From NCBI GenBank assembly GCA_005889445.1, contig VBGS01000002.1:1-21238 (forward strand): a stretch of 21,238 nt of DNA. The letters are read 5' to 3'. Source of the stretch: Chloroflexota bacterium (GTDB lineage Bacteria; Chloroflexota; Limnocylindria; P2-11E). The translations under genes were made by a program, and so were the position numbers. Shown here one piece after another: positions 6,866 to 14,183 of the stretch. Below the pieces are notes generated by a model. The model did not search any database. It was given only the letters and a program-made list of their open reading frames with translations, and was not told the origin of the DNA. The stretch's first letter is position 1. Each line of letters starts with the position of its first letter.

Positions 6866-7650
6866 CAGCTCGTCGCCTGGCGGACGAAGACCTCGAGCGC
6901 GCACAGCTCGCGGAACCCGAGCTTCGCGCAGATCGGCGCCGACGTCGCGCGATCCGCCTGGATGACCGCGGCCGTTCGCCCGTCACCGCGCGCATCAGCA
7001 AGTCGTCTTGCGACAAGGGCCGTGTACAGGCCGTGCCCGCGATGCTCGGGCAGCGTCGCCGCTCCACCCAGAAGGACGATCGGCGAGTCCGGCAGGTACA
7101 CGAGGAAGCTCCACGCGACCGGCCCGCCGCTACCCCGGTAGCCGAAGTACCCGCGGGCCTTGATCTGGGCCGCGCTCGCCGCCAGCACCTCGTTGAAGAA
7201 GCGCGCGACCTCGAGCGGAAGGCCGTACGCGCGGGCCATCATGTCGCTCTCGGCGAGGGCATCGCGGAACGACACCTCCTCGACTCGCACCGCGGGATCG
7301 GCGGTGACTGCCAACCCGAGATCGGCGAGGGCCATCCCGGCGAGGCTCTCCTCCCGGGCGAGGCCGGCCGCCGCGAGCCGGTCCGGCAGATCGAATGGGC
7401 GTGTCGACGGACCGGTCACCCACCCGAACGCCATCGACCCGTATCGATCCTGGACACGGCGGATCATCGCGTCAGCCTCGCGCTCGGAGAAGCGCGCGTC
7501 GCCGGCGAGATTCGTGAGCGGGTGCGAGATCTTCGTGAGCCGCCCGCGGATCCCCGGGATGCCCAGGTCCTGGAACTGCCCGGCGATCGGTGGATAGAGG
7601 AAGAGCGTCGACTCGATCGCCGAGACGAGCTCCGCGTCGGAGACTGTCAT
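6865..7650 (-). CDS. GNAT-domain N-acetyltransferase with long N-terminal region
   Basis: A 261-residue protein. The C-terminal half carries a GNAT fold: VLLGGAATLPEHRGHGLYTALV contains the acetyl-CoA loop (R-G-H-G-L), and IQADRATSAPICAKLGFRE is the usual end of the domain. The first 125 residues (starting MTVSDAELVSAIESTLFLYPPI) lack this motif and may be a degenerate second GNAT-like half, as in other two-lobed members. The substrate is unknown. ATG 7650 is the first gene of a minus-strand unit with the DDN-family reductase (TGATG overlap) and the exported protein. It diverges from the third DGPF gene across a 72-base region that holds an ECF42-like promoter on the plus strand. Confidence 0.87.
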   Translation of the reverse strand: MTVSDAELVSAIESTLFLYPPIAGQFQDLGIPGIRGRLTKISHPLTNLAGDARFSEREADAMIRRVQDRYGSMAFGWVTGPSTRPFDLPDRLAAAGLAREESLAGMALADLGLAVTADPAVRVEEVSFRDALAESDMMARAYGLPLEVARFFNEVLAASAAQIKARGYFGYRGSGGPVAWSFLVYLPDSPIVLLGGAATLPEHRGHGLYTALVARRLADARGDGRTAAVIQADRATSAPICAKLGFRELCALEVFVRQATS

Positions 7651-7652
7651 TT

Positions 7653-7680
7653 TGTCGATTCTGCGGCCAGGCCTTCGTGG
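7653..7680 (+). promoter_or_regulatory. Putative ECF42-type promoter upstream of DGPF gene 3
   Basis: TGTCGA (7653-7658) and CGTGG (7676-7680) are separated by 17 bases. The extended match TGTCGATTC, 12 bases, TTCGT is the same as at 2693-2720, while the intervening bases differ, so this is not a simple duplication of sequence. It starts three bases from the ATG of the divergent GNAT gene. The DGPF gene start (GTG 7723) is 43 bases downstream, with GGAGGA at 7711-7716. Recognition by the ECF42 factor at 3.5-4.7 kb is inferred. Confidence 0.6.
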
Positions 7681-7722
7681 CTAGCGTGGAGACTCGATGA
7701 CCGGGCTCCGGGAGGACGAAAC

Positions 7723-8067
7723 GTGCGCTATCTGCTGACCTTCTACGCGCGCGAGGACGAGTGGCTGTCGCTGCCCGACGACGAGCGGCAGGCCGGGATC
7801 ACGGAGATCGGCCGCTGGTTCGCCGAGCACGCCCAGGCCGGGAAGATCGTCGAGGGCCACCGGCTGGCTAGGGGCACGAAGACCGTTCGGCTTGGGCGCG
7901 TCCGCAAGAGGGACCGGCCCATGGTGAGCGACGGCCCGTTCGCGGAGACCAAAGAGACCGTCGGGAGCTACGCGGTGGTCGAGGTGCGCGACGAGGCAGA
8001 GGCGACGGCGATCGCCGAGCGCTGGCCCGCGGGAGGGATCGTTGAGATACGACCGATCGCGGACTGA
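7723..8067 (+). CDS. DGPF/YCII-domain protein (third, detached copy)
   Basis: A 114-residue DGPF/YCII protein starting MRYLLTFYAREDEWLSL, with signature SDGPFAETKETVGSYAVVEV and C-terminus WPAGGIVEIRPIAD. It carries an Arg/Lys-rich insertion (KTVRLGRVRKRDRP) before the signature that the other two copies do not have. GTG 7723 is supported by GGAGGA six bases upstream and by the family N-terminus. It stands alone: divergent from the GNAT gene and convergent, three bases apart, with the FAD subunit gene. Its link to the ECF42 gene about 3 kb away is the shared promoter-like element at 7653-7680. Molecular role unknown. Confidence 0.92.
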   Translation: MRYLLTFYAREDEWLSLPDDERQAGITEIGRWFAEHAQAGKIVEGHRLARGTKTVRLGRVRKRDRPMVSDGPFAETKETVGSYAVVEVRDEAEATAIAERWPAGGIVEIRPIAD

Positions 8068-8070
8068 GTG

Positions 8071-9045
8071 TCAGGCCGCGACGAGCGAGCGAAGCGCGCG
8101 CCGCACGAGCTCGCGCGCGAGGGTCACCTTGTAGCCGTTGTCGCGGAGCGGCGTCGCGCCCGCGAGCATGCGATCCGCCGCGTCGGTGCACGCCGCATCG
8201 TCGAGGGCGCTCCCCTCGAGGCCCTTCTCGGCCGCGACGACGCGCCACGGGACCGGCGCGACGCCGCCCAGGACGATGCGCACGTCGCGCGCTATCCCGC
8301 GCTCGATCTTCGCGGCGGCCGCGACCGAGACGAGCGCGAAGCTCCACGCCTTGCGATCCATGGCCTTGAGGTAGGTTCCCTTTCGCGCCAGCGAAGCCTC
8401 GCTCACGCGGACCTCGGTGATGAGCTCGGCCGGGCGGAGCGCGTGCTCGCGCCGGTCCTTCGCCTTCGGCGTGACGAACAGATCCGCGAGCTTCATCCGT
8501 CTCTGCCCGCGCGCGCTCACGAGCGAGATCTCGGCGTCGTACGCGATGAGCGCCGGGACCAGATCCGATGGGCTCACCATCACGCATTCGTCCGCGCCGA
8601 GGATCGCGTGGTGTCGGTTCTCGCCATCCACCGCGAAGCAGCGTTTCCCGCCCTTGAGCCAGCACACCGTGCCCTCGTCGCGGAAGTACCAGCAGCGGTT
8701 TCGCTGCAGAAGATTCCCGCCGACCGTACCCATCGTGCGAAGCTGCACCGTCGCGGCATCCTTCAGCGCTTCACGAAGGATCGGCATCGCGCGCGTCAGC
8801 GAGTCGCTCGTCTCGAGCTCGACGAGCGGGGTGAGCGCTCCGATCCGCAGCCCCTTGCCGCGCTGATGTGACCACCCCCGGAGCCCTTCGATCCCGGTGA
8901 GATCGACGAGTGCCGCGGGTGTGGCCAGTCCGTCCTTCATGAGACCGAGAAGATCGGTGCCGCCCGCGAGGGCGACCGCACCGCTGCGCAGGTAACGCAG
9001 CGCGTCGGCGATCGCGCGCGGTCGTGCGTACGAGAACGCGTTCAT
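8071..9045 (-). CDS. Molybdenum hydroxylase FAD-binding subunit with four-cysteine insert (PaoB/HcrB-like)
   Basis: Medium subunit of a xanthine-dehydrogenase-family enzyme, 324 residues, passing electrons between FeS clusters and FAD. Conserved FAD-binding segments are ALAGGTDLLGLMK (about 25-37) and TMGTVGGNLLQRNRC (104-118). Cys118, Cys128, Cys136 and Cys154 lie in the loop that follows. This arrangement resembles the extra [4Fe-4S] cluster of 4-hydroxybenzoyl-CoA reductase HcrB and of E. coli PaoB (YagS), and is absent from CoxM or XdhB. The ATG overlaps the stop of the Mo subunit (ATGA), making it last in an operon of order small, large, medium. The substrate cannot be deduced; the PaoABC-like features suggest an aldehyde or aromatic substrate. 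The protein is complete. Confidence 0.92.
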   Translation of the reverse strand: MNAFSYARPRAIADALRYLRSGAVALAGGTDLLGLMKDGLATPAALVDLTGIEGLRGWSHQRGKGLRIGALTPLVELETSDSLTRAMPILREALKDAATVQLRTMGTVGGNLLQRNRCWYFRDEGTVCWLKGGKRCFAVDGENRHHAILGADECVMVSPSDLVPALIAYDAEISLVSARGQRRMKLADLFVTPKAKDRREHALRPAELITEVRVSEASLARKGTYLKAMDRKAWSFALVSVAAAAKIERGIARDVRIVLGGVAPVPWRVVAAEKGLEGSALDDAACTDAADRMLAGATPLRDNGYKVTLARELVRRALRSLVAA

Positions 9046-11223
9046 GAACGGGCTCCCGCGAGCGCGAGCGCATCGAGGACGCGGGCACGCGTCAGCGGTG
9101 CGTGGCGGATCCGCGCGCCGGTGGCATTCGCGACCGCGTTCGCGATCGCGGCGGCGGTCGGGATGATCGGCGGCTCACCAAGGCCTTTCACGCCCATGTT
9201 GTTCGCGCGGCGGTCCGGCCGGTCGACGAACCTCACGGTGATCTTCGTCGGCACGTCCCTCACCGTCGGCACCTTGTAATTCTCGAGATTCCCGTTCATG
9301 ACGCGCCCGGTGGCCCGGTCGAGGAAGCGCTCCTCGATGAGCGCGAAGCCGAGGGCCTGCAGCACGCCCCCCGCGACCTGCGACCGGGCCGTGAGCGGGT
9401 TCACGATGCGCCCGATGTCGTGCACCGCGACGATGTGTTCGACACTGATCTCGCCGGTGCGCATGTCGACCTCGACCTCCGCAAAGTGCGCGCCGAACGT
9501 GCGCTGCGAGAGGTCCGGGTCGTTCGGATGCCGTCCGCCCTTGCCGATCACCGTGTTGTTGTCGACCTTGCCGAGGACGTCCGAGAGCGGCGTCCGCGCG
9601 CCCTTGCTGACGATCACGCCGGCCTCGAGTCGGAGCTCGCTCTGGGGCGTCTCGAGGACGCCGGCCGCCGCGCCGAGCAGCTGCTCGCGCGCGTCGCGCG
9701 CCGCGATCCGGACCGCTGGACCGACCGAGGCGAGCGTGACCGAGCCCGCTGAGATCGGACCATAGGGGTTGTCGGTGTCGCCCAGACGGACCTGCACGTC
9801 GTCGAGCTCGACGCCGAGCTCGTCCGCGCAGACCTGCGCGAGCACGGTCCTCGTGCCGGTGCCGATGTCCTGGGTCCCGGTCGTGAGCACGACCGTTCCG
9901 TCTGGATTCACGTGGACCGTCGCATATGCGGGTGGACCGCCGCCGCCGCCCCAGATCTGGGTCGCCATGCCGATGCCTCGACGCCGGTGCGCCGCGGAGC
10001 CGCGGATCCCACCGTTCCGTCGGCGACGCCAGCCGATCTCTTCCGCGCCGATCCGATAGCACTCGAGCAGGTGCTTGTCGGAATAGCGCTTGCCACCCAT
10101 TGGGTCCTTCGGCGAGCCCGCGTGCTTGCGGCGAAGGGCGATCGGATCGATCCCGATCTTGTCGGCGAGCTCATCGATGGCGGACTCGAGCGCGAACGTG
10201 CCCTCGACGTAGCCGGGAGCGCGGAACGCCGATAGGGCGCCCGCATTGGTGACGACCTTGTACGACTTCGACGACACGTTCGCGACGTCATAGAGGGTGT
10301 TCGTCGGCCCGGTCGGGTTGGCGACCCATCTCCCCTGCCCGGCGTTCGCCCAGGACGTGTGCTCGATCGCGGAGATCCGCCCGTCCTTCGCGGCGATCCT
10401 GAGCTGCTGGAGCGTCGCCGAGCGGTTTCCGGCCGCGAGGTTCTCCTCGTCGCGTGTGAGGATGCAACGCGCCGGCCGGCCGAGCTGCATCGCGAAGAGC
10501 GCGGCGATGATCGAGTGCTTTCCGACGTTGCCCTTCGAGCCGAAGCCGCCGCCCATGTAATCGCAGAGAACGCGGATCTTCGAGAGCGGCAGCTTGACCG
10601 CGAGGTGCAGGCCCTGACGCACCGCGAAGGTGTGTTGGGTCGACTCCCAGACGGTGAGAACGTCGCCGTCCCACGCCGCGACCGCGCCGTGCGTCTCGAG
10701 CGAATTGTGGATCTGCGTCGACGTGCGGTATGTCGCGTCGACGACGGCGTCGGCCTCGCGGATCGCCCTCCGCACGTCGCCCCGCTTGTGCGTGCCCGAC
10801 TCGGCGACGTTGCCGTCGCTCTCGAGCCGCGGTGCGACGTCGCCGATCGCCTCCTCGAGGTCGACGACATGCGGAAGCAGCTCGTAATCGACTTCGACGA
10901 GGGCAAGGGCCTCGGGCGTTGAACCGATGGAGCACGCCGCGGACGCCGGGGAGGGCTTCGGCCTTCTTCGTGTCGATCTTGCGGACCCGCGCTGGCGGAT
11001 ACGGACTGCGGAGCACGCGGACGAAGAGCATGCCCGGGAGGTAGACGTCCTGCGTATAGCGAGCGCGGCCCGTCACGCGCTGCACGCCGTCGATGCGGCG
11101 GCGTTCGTGACCGATCTGGGTCCGCTCTCCGCTCAGCAGCGGAAGGTCGCGCCCCTCGACGAGGACGAGCGATTCGTAGATCTCGCCCTCGAACTCCTCG
11201 CGGCTCTTGACGACCCTCGGCAT
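9042..11223 (-). pseudogene. Molybdenum hydroxylase Mo-binding large subunit, internal deletion and frameshift
   Basis: Large subunit holding the molybdopterin cofactor. It starts at ATG 11223 (MPRVVKSREEFEGE) and reads in frame to GVRGVLHRFN. Near 10911-10918 the reading continues only in another frame, as EALALVEVDYELLPHVVDLEE, and runs to the stop at 9042. Homologs have about 35 residues between these points, including the GEPVAAV-type segment, so about 105 bases appear missing, with a net frame change. The rest is well conserved: SLETHGAVAAW, YMGGGFGSKGN, SAFRAPGYVEG, and MGVKGLGEPPIIP with the catalytic Glu codon at 9174-9176. The CO-dehydrogenase active-loop motif CSFR is absent, so this is not a form I CoxL. 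ATG overlaps the small-subunit stop (TAATG). It may be a true broken gene or a misassembly. Confidence 0.85.
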
Positions 11224-11741
11224 TACCGCTGCTTCCGCCTTCCCGCGGAGACGCCGGCCGCCACGATGCCCTGATACGCGCCGCAGCGGCAGAGGTTTCC
11301 CGCCACCGCGCGACGAACCTCGTCCTCGGTCGGCGCGGCGGTGCCGCGAAGCAGCGCGACGACGGACATGATCTGCCCCGGGGTGCAGAAACCGCACTGG
11401 AACGCGTCCGCGTCGATGAAGGCGCGCTGCACCGGGTGCAGCTCGCCGTCCTTGGCGAGCCCTTCGATCGTCTCGATCGCCTTACCCTCGCACGCGACCG
11501 CGAGCGTCATGCACGAGTAGATCGGCCGTCCGTCCACGATGACCGTGCACGCTCCGCAGGTCCCCTCGTCACAGACACGCTTCGTTCCCGTGAGCGCGAG
11601 CGATTGACGCAGCGTGTCCAGAAGCGTGCGGCGCGGCGGGACGCGGACCGAGGTCGCCTCGCCGTTGACGGTGAACGCGATGTCGATGGGACCGGGACCG
11701 CGCAGCGACGTACCGTTCACGGAACGCGGTTGGGGCACCAC
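11223..11741 (-). CDS. Molybdenum hydroxylase [2Fe-2S] small subunit
   Basis: Small subunit with two [2Fe-2S] domains. The plant-ferredoxin-like cluster is ligated by Cys57, Cys62, Cys65 (CDEGTCGAC) and Cys77. The second, all-helical cluster is ligated by Cys116, Cys119 (QCGFCTPGQ), Cys151 and Cys153 (CRCGAYQG). Length (172 residues) is normal. All eight ligands are present, so this subunit should be functional even though its large-subunit partner is disrupted here. The start is GTG 11741 or a later in-frame GTG at residue 8; about 20 residues precede the first domain strand (DIAFTVNGEATS). I see no twin-arginine signal, so the complex is likely cytoplasmic. It is the first gene of the operon and diverges from the hydroxyacyl-CoA dehydrogenase gene. 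Confidence 0.93.
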   Translation of the reverse strand: MVPQPRSVNGTSLRGPGPIDIAFTVNGEATSVRVPPRRTLLDTLRQSLALTGTKRVCDEGTCGACTVIVDGRPIYSCMTLAVACEGKAIETIEGLAKDGELHPVQRAFIDADAFQCGFCTPGQIMSVVALLRGTAAPTEDEVRRAVAGNLCRCGAYQGIVAAGVSAGRRKQR

Positions 11742-11800
11742 GAAATGGTACGAGCGAGCGCGGTCATATGCTGTCGGCGCTTCGCGCAGGAGGTCTCCCG
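11742..11800. promoter_or_regulatory. Divergent intergenic region between Mo-hydroxylase operon and plus-strand metabolic genes
   Basis: Fifty-nine bases separate the outward-facing starts at 11741 (minus) and 11801 (plus). Both transcription units must start in or near this gap unless promoters lie inside the genes. It contains GGAGG (11789-11793) positioned as Shine-Dalgarno for ATG 11801, and the palindrome CATATG near 11765. I see no convincing -35/-10 pair or long inverted repeat. Confidence 0.4.
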
Positions 11801-12603
11801 ATGGCTATTCAGCGTGGCTCGTCCGCGAGGTGGATCAGTCGCTCATCGACAAGGGTCTGCAGCGCGTCGATGGTTCGCTCGCACGGCTGGTCAAGAGCCA
11901 ACGCACCACCGAGGCCGACGCGAAGGCCGCGCGCGGACGGATCCGGGGAACGCTCTCGCTCGCGGACTTCCGGGACCGTGACCTGGTGATCGAAGCGATC
12001 GTCGAGGAGATCGGCCCCAAGAAGAAATTGTTCGCGGATCTCGATGCGATCTGCGGGCCGACGACGCTCTTCTGCTCGAACACCTCGAGCCTGACGATCG
12101 TCGAGATGGCCGCGGCGACCAAGCGCCCCGACCGCTTCGCTGGCCTTCACTTCTTCAACCCGCCGGTGATCATGAAACTGGTCGAGATCGTCCAGGCGAT
12201 CACGACGAGCGACGAGACGATCGCGGCGCTCAAAGAGTTCATCGCTAAGCTCGGCAAGACGGGCGTCATGTGCAAGGACACGACGGGCTTCATCGTGAAC
12301 CGGCTCATGGTCCCCTACCTCCTCGGCGCGGTCCGCATGCTCGAGCTCGGGATCGCCACGAAGGAAGACATCGATCAGGCGGTGAAGCTCGGCCTCGGTT
12401 ATCCGATGGGGCCGTTCGAGCTCATCGACTACACCGGCGTGGACATCAACTACCACGTCGCGAACGTGTTCTTCGAGGAGTTTCGCGAAGCGGGCATGGC
12501 CCCGCCGCCGCTCCTGCGGCGGATGTTCCTCGCCGGAAGGCTCGGGACGAAGACCGGCAAGGGCTTCTACGAATACGACGAGCAGGGGAAGCGCAAGTCG
12601 TAG
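11801..12603 (+). pseudogene. 3-hydroxyacyl-CoA (3-hydroxybutyryl-CoA) dehydrogenase lacking its NAD-binding glycine loop
   Basis: Enzyme family that oxidises 3-hydroxyacyl-CoA with NAD in beta-oxidation or C4 acyl-CoA metabolism. ATG 11801, behind a good GGAGG, gives MAIQR. Within 15 bases the conserved protein continues only in a different frame, from WLVREVDQSLIDKG to the TAG at 12603. The roughly 25 residues expected between them, containing the Rossmann GxGxMG motif, are missing, with a net frame change. The remaining protein is normal: CSNTSSLTIVEMA, FAGLHFFNPPVIMKLVE (catalytic His), GFIVNRLMVPYL, YPMGPFELIDYTGVD and the C-terminal GRLGTKTGKGFYEYD. As written it could not bind NAD. Either a recently damaged gene or a misassembly; the family assignment is firm. 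Confidence 0.88.
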
Positions 12604-12623
12604 CCGCCGGCGAGCTCGTCGAT

Positions 12624-13133
12624 ACGAAAAAGGCGGCGGTCTGGGCCGTCATCGGCGGCCTCGCGCACATCGGCTCGACCGCGCTCGGGCCCGGTTTCTA
12701 CCCGTCGTGGTACTTCGCGGTCAGCGCCGCGGCGTACGGGCTGATCCTTCCTGTCGTCGCGTCGCTGCACGTACGTCATCAGTCCCTGCGGCCGTCGGGT
12801 GCGGTCCTCGGCACGATCGCCGGCGCGAGCGTGGTCACGCTCGGCCTTGGCGCGGCGGCGAACCCCGACCTGATCCCGGCGGCGCTGTTCGTCCGCGGCA
12901 TCTGGTGGTGGACGATCGGAAAGCTGTGGGCCGAGACCGGAGCCCTCCCGCGAGCCTTCGGTATCGCGACGGCGGCGCTTGCGATCGTATGTTTCGCGCT
13001 CGTCATCGGATACGCGATCGGCGGGCTCCCGATGACGCCGCCGGATCTTCCACTGCGCATCGTGTTGGGCGTGTGGCTCATCGCGCTCGGTGCGGTCGTG
13101 TGGCGCGATGCGCGCACTACCATGACCCATTGA
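12624..13133 (+). CDS. Multi-pass membrane protein, unknown function (start codon unclear)
   Basis: About 169 residues with five or six predicted membrane segments (for example FAVSAAAYGLILPVVASL, AVLGTIAGASVVTLGLGAA, FGIATAALAIVCFALVIGYA and LRIVLGVWLIALGAVVW). I do not recognise the family. No ATG, GTG or TTG lies near the expected N-terminus: in frame, the first such codon comes only after two membrane segments. The boundary given uses ACG 12624, which would read M-KKAAVWAVIGG, a natural-looking membrane N-terminus. A lost upstream piece or an unusual start codon is possible. The gene begins right after the dehydrogenase stop, and its own stop overlaps the ATG of the E1-alpha gene (TGATG), indicating coupling to that gene. 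Confidence 0.65.
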   Translation, partial: TKKAAVWAVIGGLAHIGSTALGPGFYPSWYFAVSAAAYGLILPVVASLHVRHQSLRPSGAVLGTIAGASVVTLGLGAAANPDLIPAALFVRGIWWWTIGKLWAETGALPRAFGIATAALAIVCFALVIGYAIGGLPMTPPDLPLRIVLGVWLIALGAVVWRDARTTMTH

Positions 13134-14176
13134 TGGCGGTCACCACGCGCAAGGGGAGCGCGACGCGTCACGAGCAGCTCGGGCTCTCGCTCGACGACGT
13201 GAAGGGCATGTATCGCTACATGCTCATGACCCGACTCGTCTCCGAGCGGATCCTGCAGCTGAACCGCATGGGTCGGACGCCGTTCGGGGCGGGGACCGAC
13301 GGACACGAGGGCGCGCAGATCGGCGCCGCGTGGTGCATCCGGCGGGGGAAGGACTGGACCGTCCCGTATTACCGCGACATGGGAGTGTCGTTCGTCCTCG
13401 GATTCACCGCGCTCGACGAGTTCCGGAGCGTGCTCGCGAAGGCGACCGACACCAACTCGGGCGGCCGGGCGATGCTCAACATGTTCAGCTCGCCCTCCAG
13501 CCGCGTGCTGTCGCGGTCAGTCCTCGTCGGAACGGAGTTCCCGCATGCCGTGGGTCTCGCCCTGGCGCTCAAGCTGCGGAAAGAGACGGACAACATCGTG
13601 TTCGTCTTCGGCGGCGATGGCTCGACGAGTCCCGGCGACTTCCACGAGGCGGCGAACTTCGCCTCGATCCACAAGCTGCCGGTGGTCTTCGTCATCGAGA
13701 ACAATTTGCTGGCGATCTCCACCCGGTTCGAGAAGCAGACCGCGGTGAAGGACATCGCCGAGAAGGCCGCGGCCTACGCGATGCCGGGCTACGTCGCCGA
13801 TGGGATGGACATGCTCGACAGCTATGAGAAGACCAAGCTCGCCTCCGAGCACGCGCGCGCCGGAAAAGGTCCGAGCCTCGTCGAGCTCAAGTGCTATCGC
13901 TACCAGCCGCACACCTCGGACGACGACGACAGCCGCTACCGGACGAAGCAGGAGGTCGACGAGTGGCGCGCGAAGGACCCGGTGAAACGCGCGTTCGCGT
14001 ATCTCCTCGCCGCCGGTACGACCGAGCAGGAGCTCGAGTCGATCCGCACGCAGCTCGCGGACGACATCGAGCGGGCCATCGCGCAGGCTGAGAGCGAGCC
14101 CGACCCGCGGCCAGAGGATGCCGCGACCCACGTCTACGCGGCAGACGCGCCCCTCCCCGACGGCACCCGCGCCTAG
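13133..14176 (+). CDS. Thiamine-pyrophosphate-dependent 2-oxoacid dehydrogenase E1 alpha subunit
   Basis: A 347-residue E1-alpha subunit of the branched-chain 2-oxoacid / pyruvate / acetoin dehydrogenase family, which decarboxylates a 2-oxoacid using TPP. The TPP motif is visible as GDGS (161-164) with NN at 190-191 (GDGSTSPGDFHEAANF to VVFVIENN). Also present are the VGTEFPHAVGLALALKLRK segment and the PHTSDDDDSRYR loop near residues 259-270, with the closest feel to branched-chain-type E1 alpha. ATG 13133 overlaps the stop of the membrane protein. Unusually, no E1 beta, E2 or E3 gene follows; the next gene, seven bases on, is a substrate-binding lipoprotein. The partner subunits must be encoded elsewhere or the complex is atypical. 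Substrate not determinable. Confidence 0.9.
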   Translation: MAVTTRKGSATRHEQLGLSLDDVKGMYRYMLMTRLVSERILQLNRMGRTPFGAGTDGHEGAQIGAAWCIRRGKDWTVPYYRDMGVSFVLGFTALDEFRSVLAKATDTNSGGRAMLNMFSSPSSRVLSRSVLVGTEFPHAVGLALALKLRKETDNIVFVFGGDGSTSPGDFHEAANFASIHKLPVVFVIENNLLAISTRFEKQTAVKDIAEKAAAYAMPGYVADGMDMLDSYEKTKLASEHARAGKGPSLVELKCYRYQPHTSDDDDSRYRTKQEVDEWRAKDPVKRAFAYLLAAGTTEQELESIRTQLADDIERAIAQAESEPDPRPEDAATHVYAADAPLPDGTRA

Positions 14177-14183
14177 CGCGGCC

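Noticed and set aside
4635..7067. Very long (810-codon) minus-strand open frame across the metallopeptidase, exported protein and DDN genes
   Set aside because: It is an Arg/Ala-rich shadow frame produced by GC-rich codon structure, with no recognisable domain and overlapping well-supported genes.
2752..8067. The three DGPF genes as a recent tandem repeat
   Set aside because: Outside the signature motif the three proteins differ widely, including unique insertions and tails, so they are old paralogs rather than a recent duplication.
9042..11223. Reading the Mo-hydroxylase operon as aerobic CO dehydrogenase (coxSLM order)
   Set aside because: The large subunit lacks the CSFR active-loop motif and has FRAPGYVEG instead, and the FAD subunit has the PaoB/HcrB-type cysteine loop.
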